From assembly GCA_032027125.1 (NCBI GenBank), contig JAVSMQ010000001.1, forward strand, positions 3,830,198 through 3,894,197: a stretch of DNA of 64,000 nucleotides, given 5' to 3'. Shown piece by piece: positions 36,684 to 46,392 of this stretch (the stretch's first letter is position 1; every line of letters starts with the position of its first letter). Made by a program: the position numbers and the translations under genes. The DNA comes from JANJTB01 sp032027125 (GTDB lineage: Bacteria; Bacteroidota; Ignavibacteria; Kapaibacteriales; UBA2268). The notes under the pieces are model-generated. The model saw nothing but the letters and a program-made list of their open reading frames with translations. It ran no database searches and was not told the origin of the DNA.

Positions 36684-38426
36684 TTATGAATACGTAGCTC
36701 CCTTGAAAATTATTTTTTTGTTACCAAGCCAAGCATATTTCAAATTATTAAATTGGTTCATAGATTCGAGTAAAAGAGGTAGATTTCTTTTCTTTTTCAG
36801 ATTAACGATAATNCNTTCTTTTTCAATCTGAATATCTGCNCTATTGAGTAAAAACTTTTCATACAAATTCTGAATAGACAATTTCTCANATCTCGGCAAA
36901 TCTCNGGCTAATAATCTGTAAATATTATGCGTAAGAATNGACATCGTNAAATCAAAATCAACTTTTATAACCATTGANGAAGATACATTATTAAGATGNA
37001 AAAATGAAATTTGNTCAGAAATTTCTTTTTCAACTAACCATCTTCTTGCNTATTTTCTAACNAAACTTTCAACTGAAGANTCGAAATCATTTGTAATNAT
37101 NATNGCAGGTTTTATNTTCCCGTTTCCTGTAATCACNATTTGNCTGACCTCNCCCTCNTANCCTCTNAGNTTNACCCTTTGNTCACNAACTTTTANNGTN
37201 CTTTTTTTATTTGANGANCCATCAATTCTAATAGTTTTCCATTTCGATTGTGGCANATTTTCAATCTCTTCAACTATATTTTTGCCTCGTCTGCGAATCG
37301 TTAAAAACTTTATTCCATCTTTATTTAAGCGGTTGAGATTTTCNTAATTTGTGAATTTNCTGTCAAAAACTAAATATTTNAAATCCNTTTTNNCGTCAGA
37401 ACNTTCTTTGTAAAAATCAAGGAATTCCAATATAACAGCACTTTCATCTTTGTGCATTATATTNGTATCCCCATAATCAACTATNCCGCTGTCCTGATCC
37501 TGAGCCAGNACCGCCAGCATACTTGGAAGNGCTTTGTTACGTTTNCCNGACCAATTATTCTCTAAATGCNCGGAATCTCCCCAGTAAGGAATAGTNGTAA
37601 AATCAAGGTTAACCGTATCACTGATAAGTCCTAATTCAATCCATTTTTTACTTAATTTNATNAGNAAATCTTTATTNATATCCGACGTTACTCTATGCGA
37701 GTACGAAGTAAACCAAGCTGCCTTCGGCAATACATTTAATCCGGCAAANAGTCCCGAACCCCTGTCCATNCACCAAATATTGTCAGCNGTATANCGCCTG
37801 NCANCNGATGCTTTTAGTGCCACAAAAGANAATATTGAACTTAATTTACTGATTTGTTTAGTCCCCGGATAATTGGATTCTTCAATAATTTGTCGAATAT
37901 CAAGCGACTCAATTAAAGGAAGCAAACATAAAATACCGGCTGAATCACTTTTGAATTCGTCTGTTTTTTGAATGTCAACAGATGCACTTTTTTCGGCTTC
38001 AATCTTTGGAAATACTAATTGTTGTTTAGTCTCTTTGCTTCGTCTCGGCAATCTTTTGAAACCGGCTTCATGCTGAATATTATAGATGGTTTTCTCAGAA
38101 AAATCGTACCCTTTGCTGTCAAGAATCGTTTTGATTTCAGGAACAGAATGATTAGTCAACCTGAGTTGAATAATCAAATTTTCCGCGGAAGCAATATTCT
38201 CTGGTCTTTTTCTGCCAGGTTTTTTATCAAGAAAGAAGATATCGGAATCACCACTTTTCCTTTTTTTTCTGAACCAGGTAACTAAGGTAGTGAATCCACG
38301 ATAAGTATAACCGAACTTTTTAGCAACTTCGACAGCAGGAACACCATCAACAAAATACATTCTAAGAGCTTCATATTTCTTTTGAGAAATAGAAGTCGTA
38401 TTTAAAAAATAGTCTTTGTCATTCAT
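36684..38426 (-). CDS. DDE transposase (IS1634/IS4-like) with many ambiguous bases
   Basis: A 580-aa transposase. The N-terminus has helix-turn-helix segments (YEALRMYFVDGVPAVEVAKK; NHSVPEIKTILDSKGYDFS), followed by a DDE-type catalytic core: TIPYWGDS, a KYLVFD strand, and a final RWLVEKEI helix with the glutamate. Dozens of Ns between 36810 and 37830 leave X residues, some at core positions, without any frame break. The start at 38426 (MNDKDYF) follows AAGG. The Ns most likely reflect several diverged copies merged by the assembler. Activity cannot be judged. Confidence 0.8.
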   Translation of the reverse strand: MNDKDYFLNTTSISQKKYEALRMYFVDGVPAVEVAKKFGYTYRGFTTLVTWFRKKRKSGDSDIFFLDKKPGRKRPENIASAENLIIQLRLTNHSVPEIKTILDSKGYDFSEKTIYNIQHEAGFKRLPRRSKETKQQLVFPKIEAEKSASVDIQKTDEFKSDSAGILCLLPLIESLDIRQIIEESNYPGTKQISKLSSIXSFVALKAXXXRXYXADNIWXMDRGSGXFAGLNVLPKAAWFTSYSHRVTSDXNKDXXXKLSKKWIELGLISDTVNLDFXTIPYWGDSXHLENNWXXKRNKXLPSMLAXLAQDQDSXIVDYGDXNIMHKDESAVILEFLDFYKEXSDXKXDXKYLVFDXKFTNXENLNRLNKDGIKFLTIRRRGKNIVEEIENXPQSKWKTIRIDXXSNKKXXXKVXXQRXXXRXXEXEVXQXVITGNGXIKPXXXITNDFXSSVESXVRKXARRWLVEKEISXQISFXHLNNVSXSMVIKVDFDXTMXILTHNIYRLLAXDLPRXEKLSIQNLYEKFLLNXADIQIEKEXIIVNLKKKRNLPLLLESMNQFNNLKYAWLGNKKIIFKGATYS

Positions 38427-38734
38427 AAAAAACCTTTTTAAAAACGTGCAATAATTACCGTGATAAAAGTAATAAAAAATCATTAAACAACCAAATAAAA
38501 AATGTAAAAAAGCCATTAAGTGTGTATTTATTGGCTTTTAGAGGGTATTAGATATGTTGATAACTGGATTAACGATTTAATAATATTGCTATAAAAGCAT
38601 ATATAATACGTAATGCATTGTGTTACTGAACTGTTGATATTTCTATAACTGATTAATATTTAAAGACTTATATCTACATTTTTTATTTAGTTCGATGTTT
38701 CAAATACTACAATTATTACCGTGAAAATCTGTGT
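38427..38734. other. Gap between transposase and NTPase genes, with terminator hairpin
   Basis: About 308 bases with no gene. Contains the terminator at 38506-38540 and two similar sequences, AATAATTACCGTGATAAA (38451-38468) and AATTATTACCGTGAAAAT (38709-38726), which could each be an element end. Confidence 0.5.
38506..38540 (-). terminator. Rho-independent terminator for leftward transcription from the NTPase gene
   Basis: On the minus strand AAAAGCCA and TGGCTTTT form the stem, followed by a T-rich run. It lies 195 bp past the NTPase stop and just before the transposase start, so it may shield the transposase from read-through. Confidence 0.7.
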
Positions 38735-41700
38735 TTAATAGTAATAGTCGTGTAGAACGTCTTTCAATCGAACCGTTTTATTTGATACTATGTCGTAACC
38801 ATAATCATTTTTGAAATCAGTTATTTTGTTTTTCCAAGAAGTTATTTCTTCGTCCACCATATTGACCTGTGAGAGTAAATTATAATAAGATATTTTCTCA
38901 CTTATAGAGTTACTATATAACAAAAGTCCTTTTACTGCTAAAATGAAATCCTTATCTCTTTTTAGCCTTTCAATCAAGGGAATGATATAATACCTATGAT
39001 ATCGTTTAATATCGCTGGTATTTGTAAAAATTCGTTTTAGGAACTCTGTCAAATTATTTATATCTCGAAATAAAAATATGAAATTGAAGACTACATAATT
39101 ATCAACGTAATATTTATCTTTTAAAATATCATCAAACATCTCTTTAAGAATAGGTTCGTTCGACCAACCGCTACATAGAGCTATTATTTTACCAAAGTAA
39201 CCGTTTATTGCAATATTTTTTACTTCGTCATAAACTTGACTATCATTTTTAAAATTTGTGCCTAGTAGCCTGCCCGCAAGAATTTCATTGTGTCTATCCG
39301 TATTATTTATAGAGCGTAATAAAATCTCCTTTAAAACAGTGCTTTTAGGCGCTGTTCTGTTTAGAAAACTAATTATCGAATAGTTCTGAATTGTTGAAGA
39401 ATTTTTCGATATGAACTCCATTAAATGAATGTAAGTTGGTGAGGATTTCGAAGAATGTCTTGCAAAAAATCCCCAAATATCTTCGATGTCTTTGGTATGT
39501 TTTAAATGTCCAACGATTGAATTAAAATCTTTACCAGTATAAGATATAAGATAATCAAAATTATCAATAATGGACTTTATCATTATCCCACTTGAAGATT
39601 TTTTGTAATAATATTCATGAAAAATGTCAAGTAGTCTTGATTTATCTTTGCTGATACTTTCAGTATCCTCAATCATAAAATACTCATCTAACCTTTTTGT
39701 GATTAAAAAACCTGTAAAAGCAATATTTCTCTTTACTTCATAGTCAAAACCTCTTGCAAAAACTAATGGCTTACAAAGTTCTATAATTTTATCGTCATTT
39801 GTTTCTTTAATATGGTTGAATAAACAAATTGCCATATCAGCCTTTATTTCTTCTTCGGCTTCTTTTTCGAAATTACTTAGAGTCTTTTCGATAATGTTAG
39901 GCAATATTGATAAATCATAAAATGCTTCTATAATCAACAATCTAAGTTCCTTTGATAAAGGAAGTGATTTTTTCAAAAGCTTTTCTTCTGATTTTATTAA
40001 TGTTGGGAAATATTGAACTGATAAAACATAAAGACTGTAATCATCTTCAACTCGTTCTAAGACGTAATTCTGAACAATTTCACTTGAATGAAAATTCTTT
40101 ACAATTATATCAACTGCAGTATAGTATTGTCCCAAATTCTCTTTAGGAAAAGTTTCAAGCTCATCGATGAGTTTCTTTAAAATTTTAGATTCAAAATAAT
40201 CCTTATCAAGTTCAATGATCGCAGATATAGACCTCTCTCTGAAAGTTATTTTTTTATCAAATAGAATTCCTTCTAATATTTCTATTGCTTCTTCTTTTTC
40301 GTTATTGTCAAAAACTTTTGAGATAAAATGAGCGGAATCAGATATTTTCCTTGCTTCAAAGGTTCTGTAATAATCTTTAAGTTTTTCCTTTATTTCTTTG
40401 TCATCTTTCCAACCTTCTAAAAGCGCCAAAACATTCCAAAGTTGGAAGTTTGACTTTGGTAAATCTTCAAGAAGTATGTTTTTTATTTTGTCGGTATGAA
40501 TAAAAATACTTGCATACGCTACTTCTGGGGAAATGTAGCTGTTCTTTCCCAAATGTCTGTTTAACCACTTTTCAATAGCAGGAATTAATTCGTTAGTATC
40601 TTTGAAATAATAAACCAAAAGTTGAAAAATATCGTGTAGATTGAAAGAAAAAGGAAATTCTTCATTCTCAAATTGAGATGTAATAAGGTTAATTATATCT
40701 ATATCTTTATTAAATGAATGAAAAAGTACTTTCCACGCAATATCGTTGTCAATTATGTTTTTATCTTCTCCGTAAAAATCTCTTTTACCTACAGATTTTA
40801 TTAGTATTTCTTTGAGAAAAATATCTTTATCAAATCCATCAATTAATAAATTAACCACTTCTTGATTTAATTGATAAGGTATTTGATTTATAATTGGCAA
40901 AATCAGTTTTAAATCTAATTGAGTTTGTTTGCTTGAGAAAATTTTATATTTATATAAAAAGAATTGAACAGTCGGAACTTCTACTTCAATGGATTTTATT
41001 AAGTCATCTCTTTCTTCTTCTGTTAAATCGTTTGTGATGATGCTATTAATTGCAAAAGCCAGAATGTCGGGATTTGAGCAATTTAAGATTATATCCTTTA
41101 TAAACATAAAAACATTATCATTTTTTATGTGTTTATTAAATGCATTAGATGCATCATATCGTAACTCTATATTTCCATTGATAAATGCTTTTTTTAGAAA
41201 TTCTAATTGTAGCTCATTTAACTGGTTAGTATATTGTAGAGCATTAATACGATAATCTCTGTATTTATAATAGTTTGGAAAAAACTGAATAAGAAAAGAC
41301 TGAACTTTTTCTTTTAATCTTCCATTTTGAAGTGCACTAAGAATTCGTTTAAGCAATGCTTCTTTATATGTTGGGTCTGTTTCATATTCGAAATCCCGAA
41401 CAATTGAATCAAATGCTTCATTCATTATCCCACTTGGAGTGTTTTCTAAGTTAATAGCAACCTCATAAGAAATAAGGGAAAGGTAATCTTCCTGATATTT
41501 CTCTCGAGCAATCCCTTTTAATACTTTAAAATGCTTCTCAAATTTTTTTACTTGCTTTAATTGAATTAAACCAAAAAAGCTAATGATAACCTGATGAAAA
41601 GCTGGGTTAGCAGCATACTGCTTTATGAATTCATTAGCTAAATCTTCATCAGATTCATATAATTGTTGTGAAGCTAAAAATTCTTGAAACTGTTTATGTC

Positions 41701-43609
41701 CAAAAGCTATTTCCTCATTTGATTTTTCAATTATAATTCCAACATTATTTGCTCCAACTTCAATCAATTTCAGACTATGAACTTTTGCTTTTGATTTATC
41801 AAATTCTGCATAAGTAATAAGATAATTTTCAATTGTTTTTTGTGCATCACTTTTTAACATTACACCATCGTTACACTCTTTCTGAATATTAATTGCTAAC
41901 TCGCAGAAAATATCTTTCAAGTCAATGTCAGATGTATCATCTTGAATAATTCCAGCACTGCTAACCCTTTTTTCAGGATGCTTTTTAATTAAATAATGAG
42001 TTATTTGTTTTAATGCTTCAAGTTTGTTTTTAGGTAATACAGCATCTTGCATTTTTTGTAATACTAAAATACTTAATAGTAACGGAACTTCAGCTAATTT
42101 TTTTAAATCGCCAGATTTTTCTAATTCTTTTATAAAATTATCTGTTTGGATTTTTGAAAAATCTTTATCTTTTAATTCTTTCTGTAGTGAAGACCATTTA
42201 TTGTACCACTTTTCAACAAAATTTCTTTGTTGTGATTTAGAAAACCCAGCAAGATTTAATACATTAAGATTTGAAAAAAAATCTTTTAACATTTTAAAAC
42301 CATATGGTCTGCTCGAATAGAGGACTTTGCAATCATAGTGTACTCTTAAAGTTTCTATACGGTTTATTGCTTGTTGTGCAGAAGAAAAACTGCTCCATTC
42401 GTCAATTCCATCAATTATTAAATATAATCTTTCATCTTCTAACGCCTCTTTTGCAATATCATACAAATAATTTTTACCAAAACCATTAAACCAAAGATGG
42501 AGTATTTCAGAAATACTTATGAAATCAGTTTGACTAAGGTGCTTAGATATGAATGCAAAAGGTAGCCATACTGGTAAGGTTTTACCGTATTTTTGAGAAA
42601 TATTTTCTAACTGGGGATTTGAACTTAAAATATCTAAAACAATATATCTAAGCAAAGTGCTTTTTCCTGCTCCGGGGTCACCGATAATTATATTCCTATT
42701 ACTACTTACTAATGCTTCATCAATTTTTATTCGAATATCAATACTGCTTTCTTCTAAATTATTGTAATTATTAAATCTCCTACGTCTAAATTCATTTTCA
42801 GATTGCCCATAAACATTATCGTCATAATAATATTGGTCTTGGTTTACGGATGACAATGAACTATCTTCTGTGAATTTAAAACCTTCTTCTTTTACATTTG
42901 AAAGAATATCTGGAATAATAAATCTTTCTTGTAAAGTAAATGGGCTGTTTAATTCTATCGTTGGAATCCCTAAATCTTGTTGATTAAAAATTGTTGAATA
43001 AAAATTGTATAATTCTTTTCTAAATTTTGCGACTTGATGAGCATCTATTCTTTTTGATTTTGAAAGTTGTTGTAAAGCAAGTTCACCATTGAATTTTTTT
43101 ACCCATTCCAAACCAAAAAAATCAAACACTATTTGAGGTTTGTCTTTAAGAAGTCTGGAAAGTTGAATCTTGTCCCATTTTACTAAAGTAATGTTTACCT
43201 TTTCAAGTTCGTCTTTAAATTCTTCAAATCTGTCTTGGACTTGAGTTTTATTCCATTCGCAGGAAGTACATAAATACAAGTTGTCACTTTTGCTATAAAA
43301 ATCCTGGCTTTTAAAGTATTCGACAGCTTTATTTATGTCGTCCAAATTAAATTTTTGATATCTCTTACATTGATAGGATTTGTATCTGCCGTTTGGTTGT
43401 CTTGCAAAAATGTCTATTCCTTCTTGTGCTTGCCCCTTTATACCATAGATTTCACAATCGTCTATAGAAAAGTCTGTTTGTACAATTGATAAACATAGTT
43501 TTTCAAAGTCCTCCCAAGATAATTTTTCTAATGGAAGTTCTTGATTTGTTGTGTCAATAGGTGGGTCAACTATGGACTGAGCGGGTGTATATAGATAATT
43601 TAAATTCAT
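38735..43609 (-). CDS. PD-(D/E)XK nuclease - NACHT/STAND NTPase - helical repeat protein, probable Avs/bNACHT-like anti-phage effector
   Basis: A 1624-aa protein in three parts. Residues ~25-165 match the Mrr-like restriction fold: FEKLC helix with E36, GIDI with D66, and the QCK motif Q80-x-K82 (Walker-like QxK catalytic triad of these nucleases). Residues ~300-640 are a NACHT-type NTPase: Walker A GDPGAGKST at 311-319, Walker B LYLIIDGIDE at 396-405, and SSRPYG as the sensor-like arginine. The remaining ~950 residues form a long helical solenoid (HEAT/TPR-like), the usual place for recognising phage proteins. This order is that of Avs and bNACHT immune proteins, where target binding causes oligomerisation and DNA cutting. 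AGGT precedes the start; it stands alone beside a transposase. The defence role is inferred, not shown. Confidence 0.8.
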   Translation of the reverse strand: MNLNYLYTPAQSIVDPPIDTTNQELPLEKLSWEDFEKLCLSIVQTDFSIDDCEIYGIKGQAQEGIDIFARQPNGRYKSYQCKRYQKFNLDDINKAVEYFKSQDFYSKSDNLYLCTSCEWNKTQVQDRFEEFKDELEKVNITLVKWDKIQLSRLLKDKPQIVFDFFGLEWVKKFNGELALQQLSKSKRIDAHQVAKFRKELYNFYSTIFNQQDLGIPTIELNSPFTLQERFIIPDILSNVKEEGFKFTEDSSLSSVNQDQYYYDDNVYGQSENEFRRRRFNNYNNLEESSIDIRIKIDEALVSSNRNIIIGDPGAGKSTLLRYIVLDILSSNPQLENISQKYGKTLPVWLPFAFISKHLSQTDFISISEILHLWFNGFGKNYLYDIAKEALEDERLYLIIDGIDEWSSFSSAQQAINRIETLRVHYDCKVLYSSRPYGFKMLKDFFSNLNVLNLAGFSKSQQRNFVEKWYNKWSSLQKELKDKDFSKIQTDNFIKELEKSGDLKKLAEVPLLLSILVLQKMQDAVLPKNKLEALKQITHYLIKKHPEKRVSSAGIIQDDTSDIDLKDIFCELAINIQKECNDGVMLKSDAQKTIENYLITYAEFDKSKAKVHSLKLIEVGANNVGIIIEKSNEEIAFGHKQFQEFLASQQLYESDEDLANEFIKQYAANPAFHQVIISFFGLIQLKQVKKFEKHFKVLKGIAREKYQEDYLSLISYEVAINLENTPSGIMNEAFDSIVRDFEYETDPTYKEALLKRILSALQNGRLKEKVQSFLIQFFPNYYKYRDYRINALQYTNQLNELQLEFLKKAFINGNIELRYDASNAFNKHIKNDNVFMFIKDIILNCSNPDILAFAINSIITNDLTEEERDDLIKSIEVEVPTVQFFLYKYKIFSSKQTQLDLKLILPIINQIPYQLNQEVVNLLIDGFDKDIFLKEILIKSVGKRDFYGEDKNIIDNDIAWKVLFHSFNKDIDIINLITSQFENEEFPFSFNLHDIFQLLVYYFKDTNELIPAIEKWLNRHLGKNSYISPEVAYASIFIHTDKIKNILLEDLPKSNFQLWNVLALLEGWKDDKEIKEKLKDYYRTFEARKISDSAHFISKVFDNNEKEEAIEILEGILFDKKITFRERSISAIIELDKDYFESKILKKLIDELETFPKENLGQYYTAVDIIVKNFHSSEIVQNYVLERVEDDYSLYVLSVQYFPTLIKSEEKLLKKSLPLSKELRLLIIEAFYDLSILPNIIEKTLSNFEKEAEEEIKADMAICLFNHIKETNDDKIIELCKPLVFARGFDYEVKRNIAFTGFLITKRLDEYFMIEDTESISKDKSRLLDIFHEYYYKKSSSGIMIKSIIDNFDYLISYTGKDFNSIVGHLKHTKDIEDIWGFFARHSSKSSPTYIHLMEFISKNSSTIQNYSIISFLNRTAPKSTVLKEILLRSINNTDRHNEILAGRLLGTNFKNDSQVYDEVKNIAINGYFGKIIALCSGWSNEPILKEMFDDILKDKYYVDNYVVFNFIFLFRDINNLTEFLKRIFTNTSDIKRYHRYYIIPLIERLKRDKDFILAVKGLLLYSNSISEKISYYNLLSQVNMVDEEITSWKNKITDFKNDYGYDIVSNKTVRLKDVLHDYYY

Positions 43610-44499
43610 TACTACCTGTTATTTGATATTTGATTGCGTTGTGGCTTTTATTAATGACCGCCAACAATTGTATATACGCAATTAGTAAAAATATTATCTT
43701 AAATTTCGCAGAACTATCAACTTAGGCTATATTACATAACAAATTTCCAATTGTGCCTATTTTTTATTTTATGATGTTCTATATTATTCATATCTCCATC
43801 ATCTATCTACATCCTCTCAATAATTGACTTTACAAATTTAGCTAAAAATTTAATACATTCGATTCATTCATTTTTATTTTGTATCTTTTCTCTCATTACA
43901 AACTTAACTATTTTCTCCATTTTTCCTATCTTCTTTTTTCAAAACATAAAAAAATATTGGTATTGTGGAAAAATAATCATTTTTAAATAATCCCGAAGAG
44001 ATTAAATGTTTATAGAAATGGTTTTGCGGCGGTTCCGATGCGACCTCTACGAGGTCGAATGGTATTGATACTCATTTTTCTATAAACATTTGACCCTTTC
44101 AGAGTCAGGTTTTCTTATATTATTTTTTAAGAAATAATAAATAACTGAGAAAAATCTTTTTTTTTTGAAAATAATTCTTGTTTATTAAATTTATTTTTTT
44201 TACTTTTAAACTAGAATTATTTAAATATTAATTTTTTATGATTCATACAGTATATCTTACTGTTAATATTTCGGTACTTTGGGAAAAAGTACAAATGTTT
44301 TGAAGAAAAAATGACCTGCATCTAATTTTTATCTTGCTTCTTTTTATTATGATATAGTCATGGGACTATTAATTTAGACTTATAAATAGTTATTTTGTCT
44401 TGAGATAACATTTTACTTATGTTCTTTGACATACGAATTATCAAATTTGATTTTCAATTATACTAAGAAATAGTATTTATACTCATTGAATTACTTAGA
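43610..44499. other. Long AT-rich gap with one dispersed-repeat element
   Basis: About 890 bases with no supported gene. At 43993-44100 lies an element in which AAATGTTTATAGAAA and its complement TTTCTATAAACATTT flank a palindrome CGACCTC-TAC-GAGGTCG (44041-44057). The rest is AT-rich and featureless. Confidence 0.6.
43993..44100. repeat. Dispersed-family element with outer and inner inverted repeats
   Basis: Outer arms AAATGTTTATAGAAA near 44003-44017 and TTTCTATAAACATTT near 44077-44091; inner palindrome CGACCTC-TAC-GAGGTCG at 44041-44057. The tail TTTATAGAAA resembles the GGTAGAAAAA tails elsewhere. Confidence 0.75.
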
Positions 44500-44527
44500 A
44501 TGAGTACTGAAGTACTTTGCAAAGGTT

Positions 44528-44823
44528 TTGAATTACTTCAAAGAGCTTGCAAAGTTGTTCAAAGAGCTTGCAAAGTTGTTCAAAGAGCTTGCAAAGTTGT
44601 ACAAAGACCATGCAAAGTTGTTCAAAGAGCTTGCAAAGTTGTTCAAAGAGCTTGCAAAATTGTTCAAAGAGCTTGCAAAGTTGTTCAAAGAGCTTGCAAA
44701 GTTGTTCAAAGAGCTTGCAAAGTTATTCAAAGAGCTTGCAAAGTTGTTCAAAGAGCTTGCAAAGTTGTTCAAAGAGCTTGCAAAGTTGTTCAAAGACCAT
44801 GCAAAGTTGTTCAAAGACCATGC
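44528..44823. repeat. Minisatellite 2: 21-bp tandem repeats (about 14 copies)
   Basis: Unit AAAGTTGTTCAAAGAGCTTGC with GACCATGC variants in three units. All three plus-strand frames stay open through it, giving heptapeptides KVVQRAC, LAKLFKE and CSKSLQS; one minus frame is open too. The LAKLFKE frame from ATG 44528 would be an ideal leucine heptad coiled coil. It ends about 180 bp before the FN3-protein start and is treated as non-coding for lack of a ribosome site. Confidence 0.95.
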
Positions 44824-45000
44824 GGAACAAAATCAGGTGATAAAATTTACATTTCAAAAGTATGTTAATCTTCAAAAGTTTAATTATTTATAAAGAAGAA
44901 TCCAAATAGAATTTGATAATTTACTCATGAAATTATTTGTGTTATTATTTTAAATCAATAATAACAAATATTTATAAACATTCTATAAGGAGTACTTATA

Positions 45001-46211
45001 TGCCGGACGTTTCAAAAAGGAATTTTCCGATGTCTTATGCCGATTTAATCGGGCTTTGTAATCGTATTCACGACTTTCAGGTCAGGGATACAGCGGAATT
45101 TGTGAATTTTGGTATCCTACCTGCTACGACCACTGCCTTTGAGACAAAAATCAGTGAATTTATGGATTTGCCTCAGGATATTGCAATGGAAGCAGAAGTA
45201 ATTAATGCTACTCAGGCAAAAAATACTTTGGCAAGTGAGATAAGAATTATGCTTCGTGCATTTGCAACAAGAGCAAGACTTGTTTTTGAACTTAATAGCG
45301 GAAATTATAAAAGATTTCATTCCGGAGAATTGAGCAGATTTAATGATAATGATTTGTATATGTTTGCGGATCTTGTATCGGCAGCCGCAGTGGAACTGCT
45401 TACTGAGCTATCTACAACCGGTTTGACACAAATTATGATTGATGAACTTGATGCAAAAATCGCTGAATTGAAGCTGATGGTAAAAACTCAATCAATAGCA
45501 ATCGCAGTAAGGGATACTGCTTCAAATTTAAGGGTAAAAAAAGCAAATGAATTATTCAAGTTATTAATGAAATACAGCGATGTAGGAAAGAATATCTGGT
45601 ATGAGGTTAATGAAGCCTTGTATAATGATTATTTAATTTATGATACACAGGTTGGCTCAATATCGGCACCTACAAATCTTTCGGTGGATGTTTCGACGAT
45701 GCTCTTTACATGGAGTGAGGAAATCAATGCCACTTCTTACGTCTTAGAGGCAACGACTGAAGTTGGGGGTTCGGATTTTGAAGTTATTTATTCAGGACCC
45801 GACAATTATATTAATTATACTCCAACTTCTGAAGGTTTAAGAAGTTACCGTGTCAGATGCAGGAATTCCGGGGGTTATTCTGAATATTCAAATGTAATGT
45901 TATATAACTACATTGCCGTTTTACCTCAGCCCGGTTATATTTCCATTTCCGTAATAAATGCCGTAACCGGAGCAATATCAATACTTTGGGAAGAAATTTC
46001 GGGAGCGACTTTTTACAGGCTGTATCATTCCCAGGTTGCAATCGGTTCTCCGGCATTAGAATACACGATGATTGGTGAATATTCAGTTGCAGGGTTCTCC
46101 GGTTCAGTTCCAACGGGCTATCGTCATTACTTTAAAGTAATTTGTGGTAATAGTGAAAAGCTATCGGTGGATAGTGATGCAATCTTTGTGGACATGCCGC
46201 TTGTGCCGTAG
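45001..46211 (+). CDS. Protein with two fibronectin type III-like domains
   Basis: A 403-aa protein. ATG 45001 follows AAGGAG exactly, so the longer frame from 44937 is rejected. Residues 1-205 are helical and rich in alanine and leucine (LIGLCNRIHDFQVRD; VRDTASNLRVKKANELFKLL) with no signal peptide. Residues ~210-300 and ~310-400 are FN3-like (ISAPTNLSVDVSTMLFTWSE; AVTGAISILWEEISGATFYR). Similar proteins recur in Ignavibacteria-like genomes but have no known function. It is preceded by minisatellite 2. Confidence 0.7.
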
Positions 46212-46392
46212 AGAACCACCCCTTAATCCCCTCCTTGAAAGAAAAGGAGGGGAATAAGAAAGAACAACAGATTCCGGTTTTCCTCCCCCTCTAACAAGAG
46301 GGGGTCGGGGGGTGTGTAGAAAAGAAAGGTGAAAAGTAAGTATAAATATCCGGCACCATAGCATTTTTCAAATAAATTTAAGGTTAGAAAGA
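46212..46392. repeat. C-rich palindromic repeats before the DUF559 gene
   Basis: Two hairpins: CCCCTCCTT/AAGGAGGGG (46228-46252) and CCCCCTCT/AGAGGGGG (46285-46304), the second followed by GTCGGGGGGTGTGT. The second is the inverse of the repeat after the nuclease gene. Confidence 0.8.

Larger units (their letters stand above)
36650..38734 (-). mobile_element. Insertion-sequence-like unit bounded by 17-bp inverted repeats
   Basis: AACACAGATTTTCACGG at 36650-36666 is the exact reverse complement of 38718-38734, enclosing 2085 bp with one transposase gene. The right copy begins immediately after the stop codon of the 1624-aa NTPase gene. No target duplication is evident next to the repeats, and related CACAGATT...CACGG sequences occur elsewhere in the window, so the true ends are uncertain. 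Confidence 0.55.

Noticed and set aside
44528..44823. Minisatellite 2 as a CRISPR array
   Set aside because: Units are contiguous 21-mers without spacers, and no cas genes are near.
44937..45000. N-terminal extension of the FN3 protein to 44937
   Set aside because: AAGGAG stands directly before ATG 45001.
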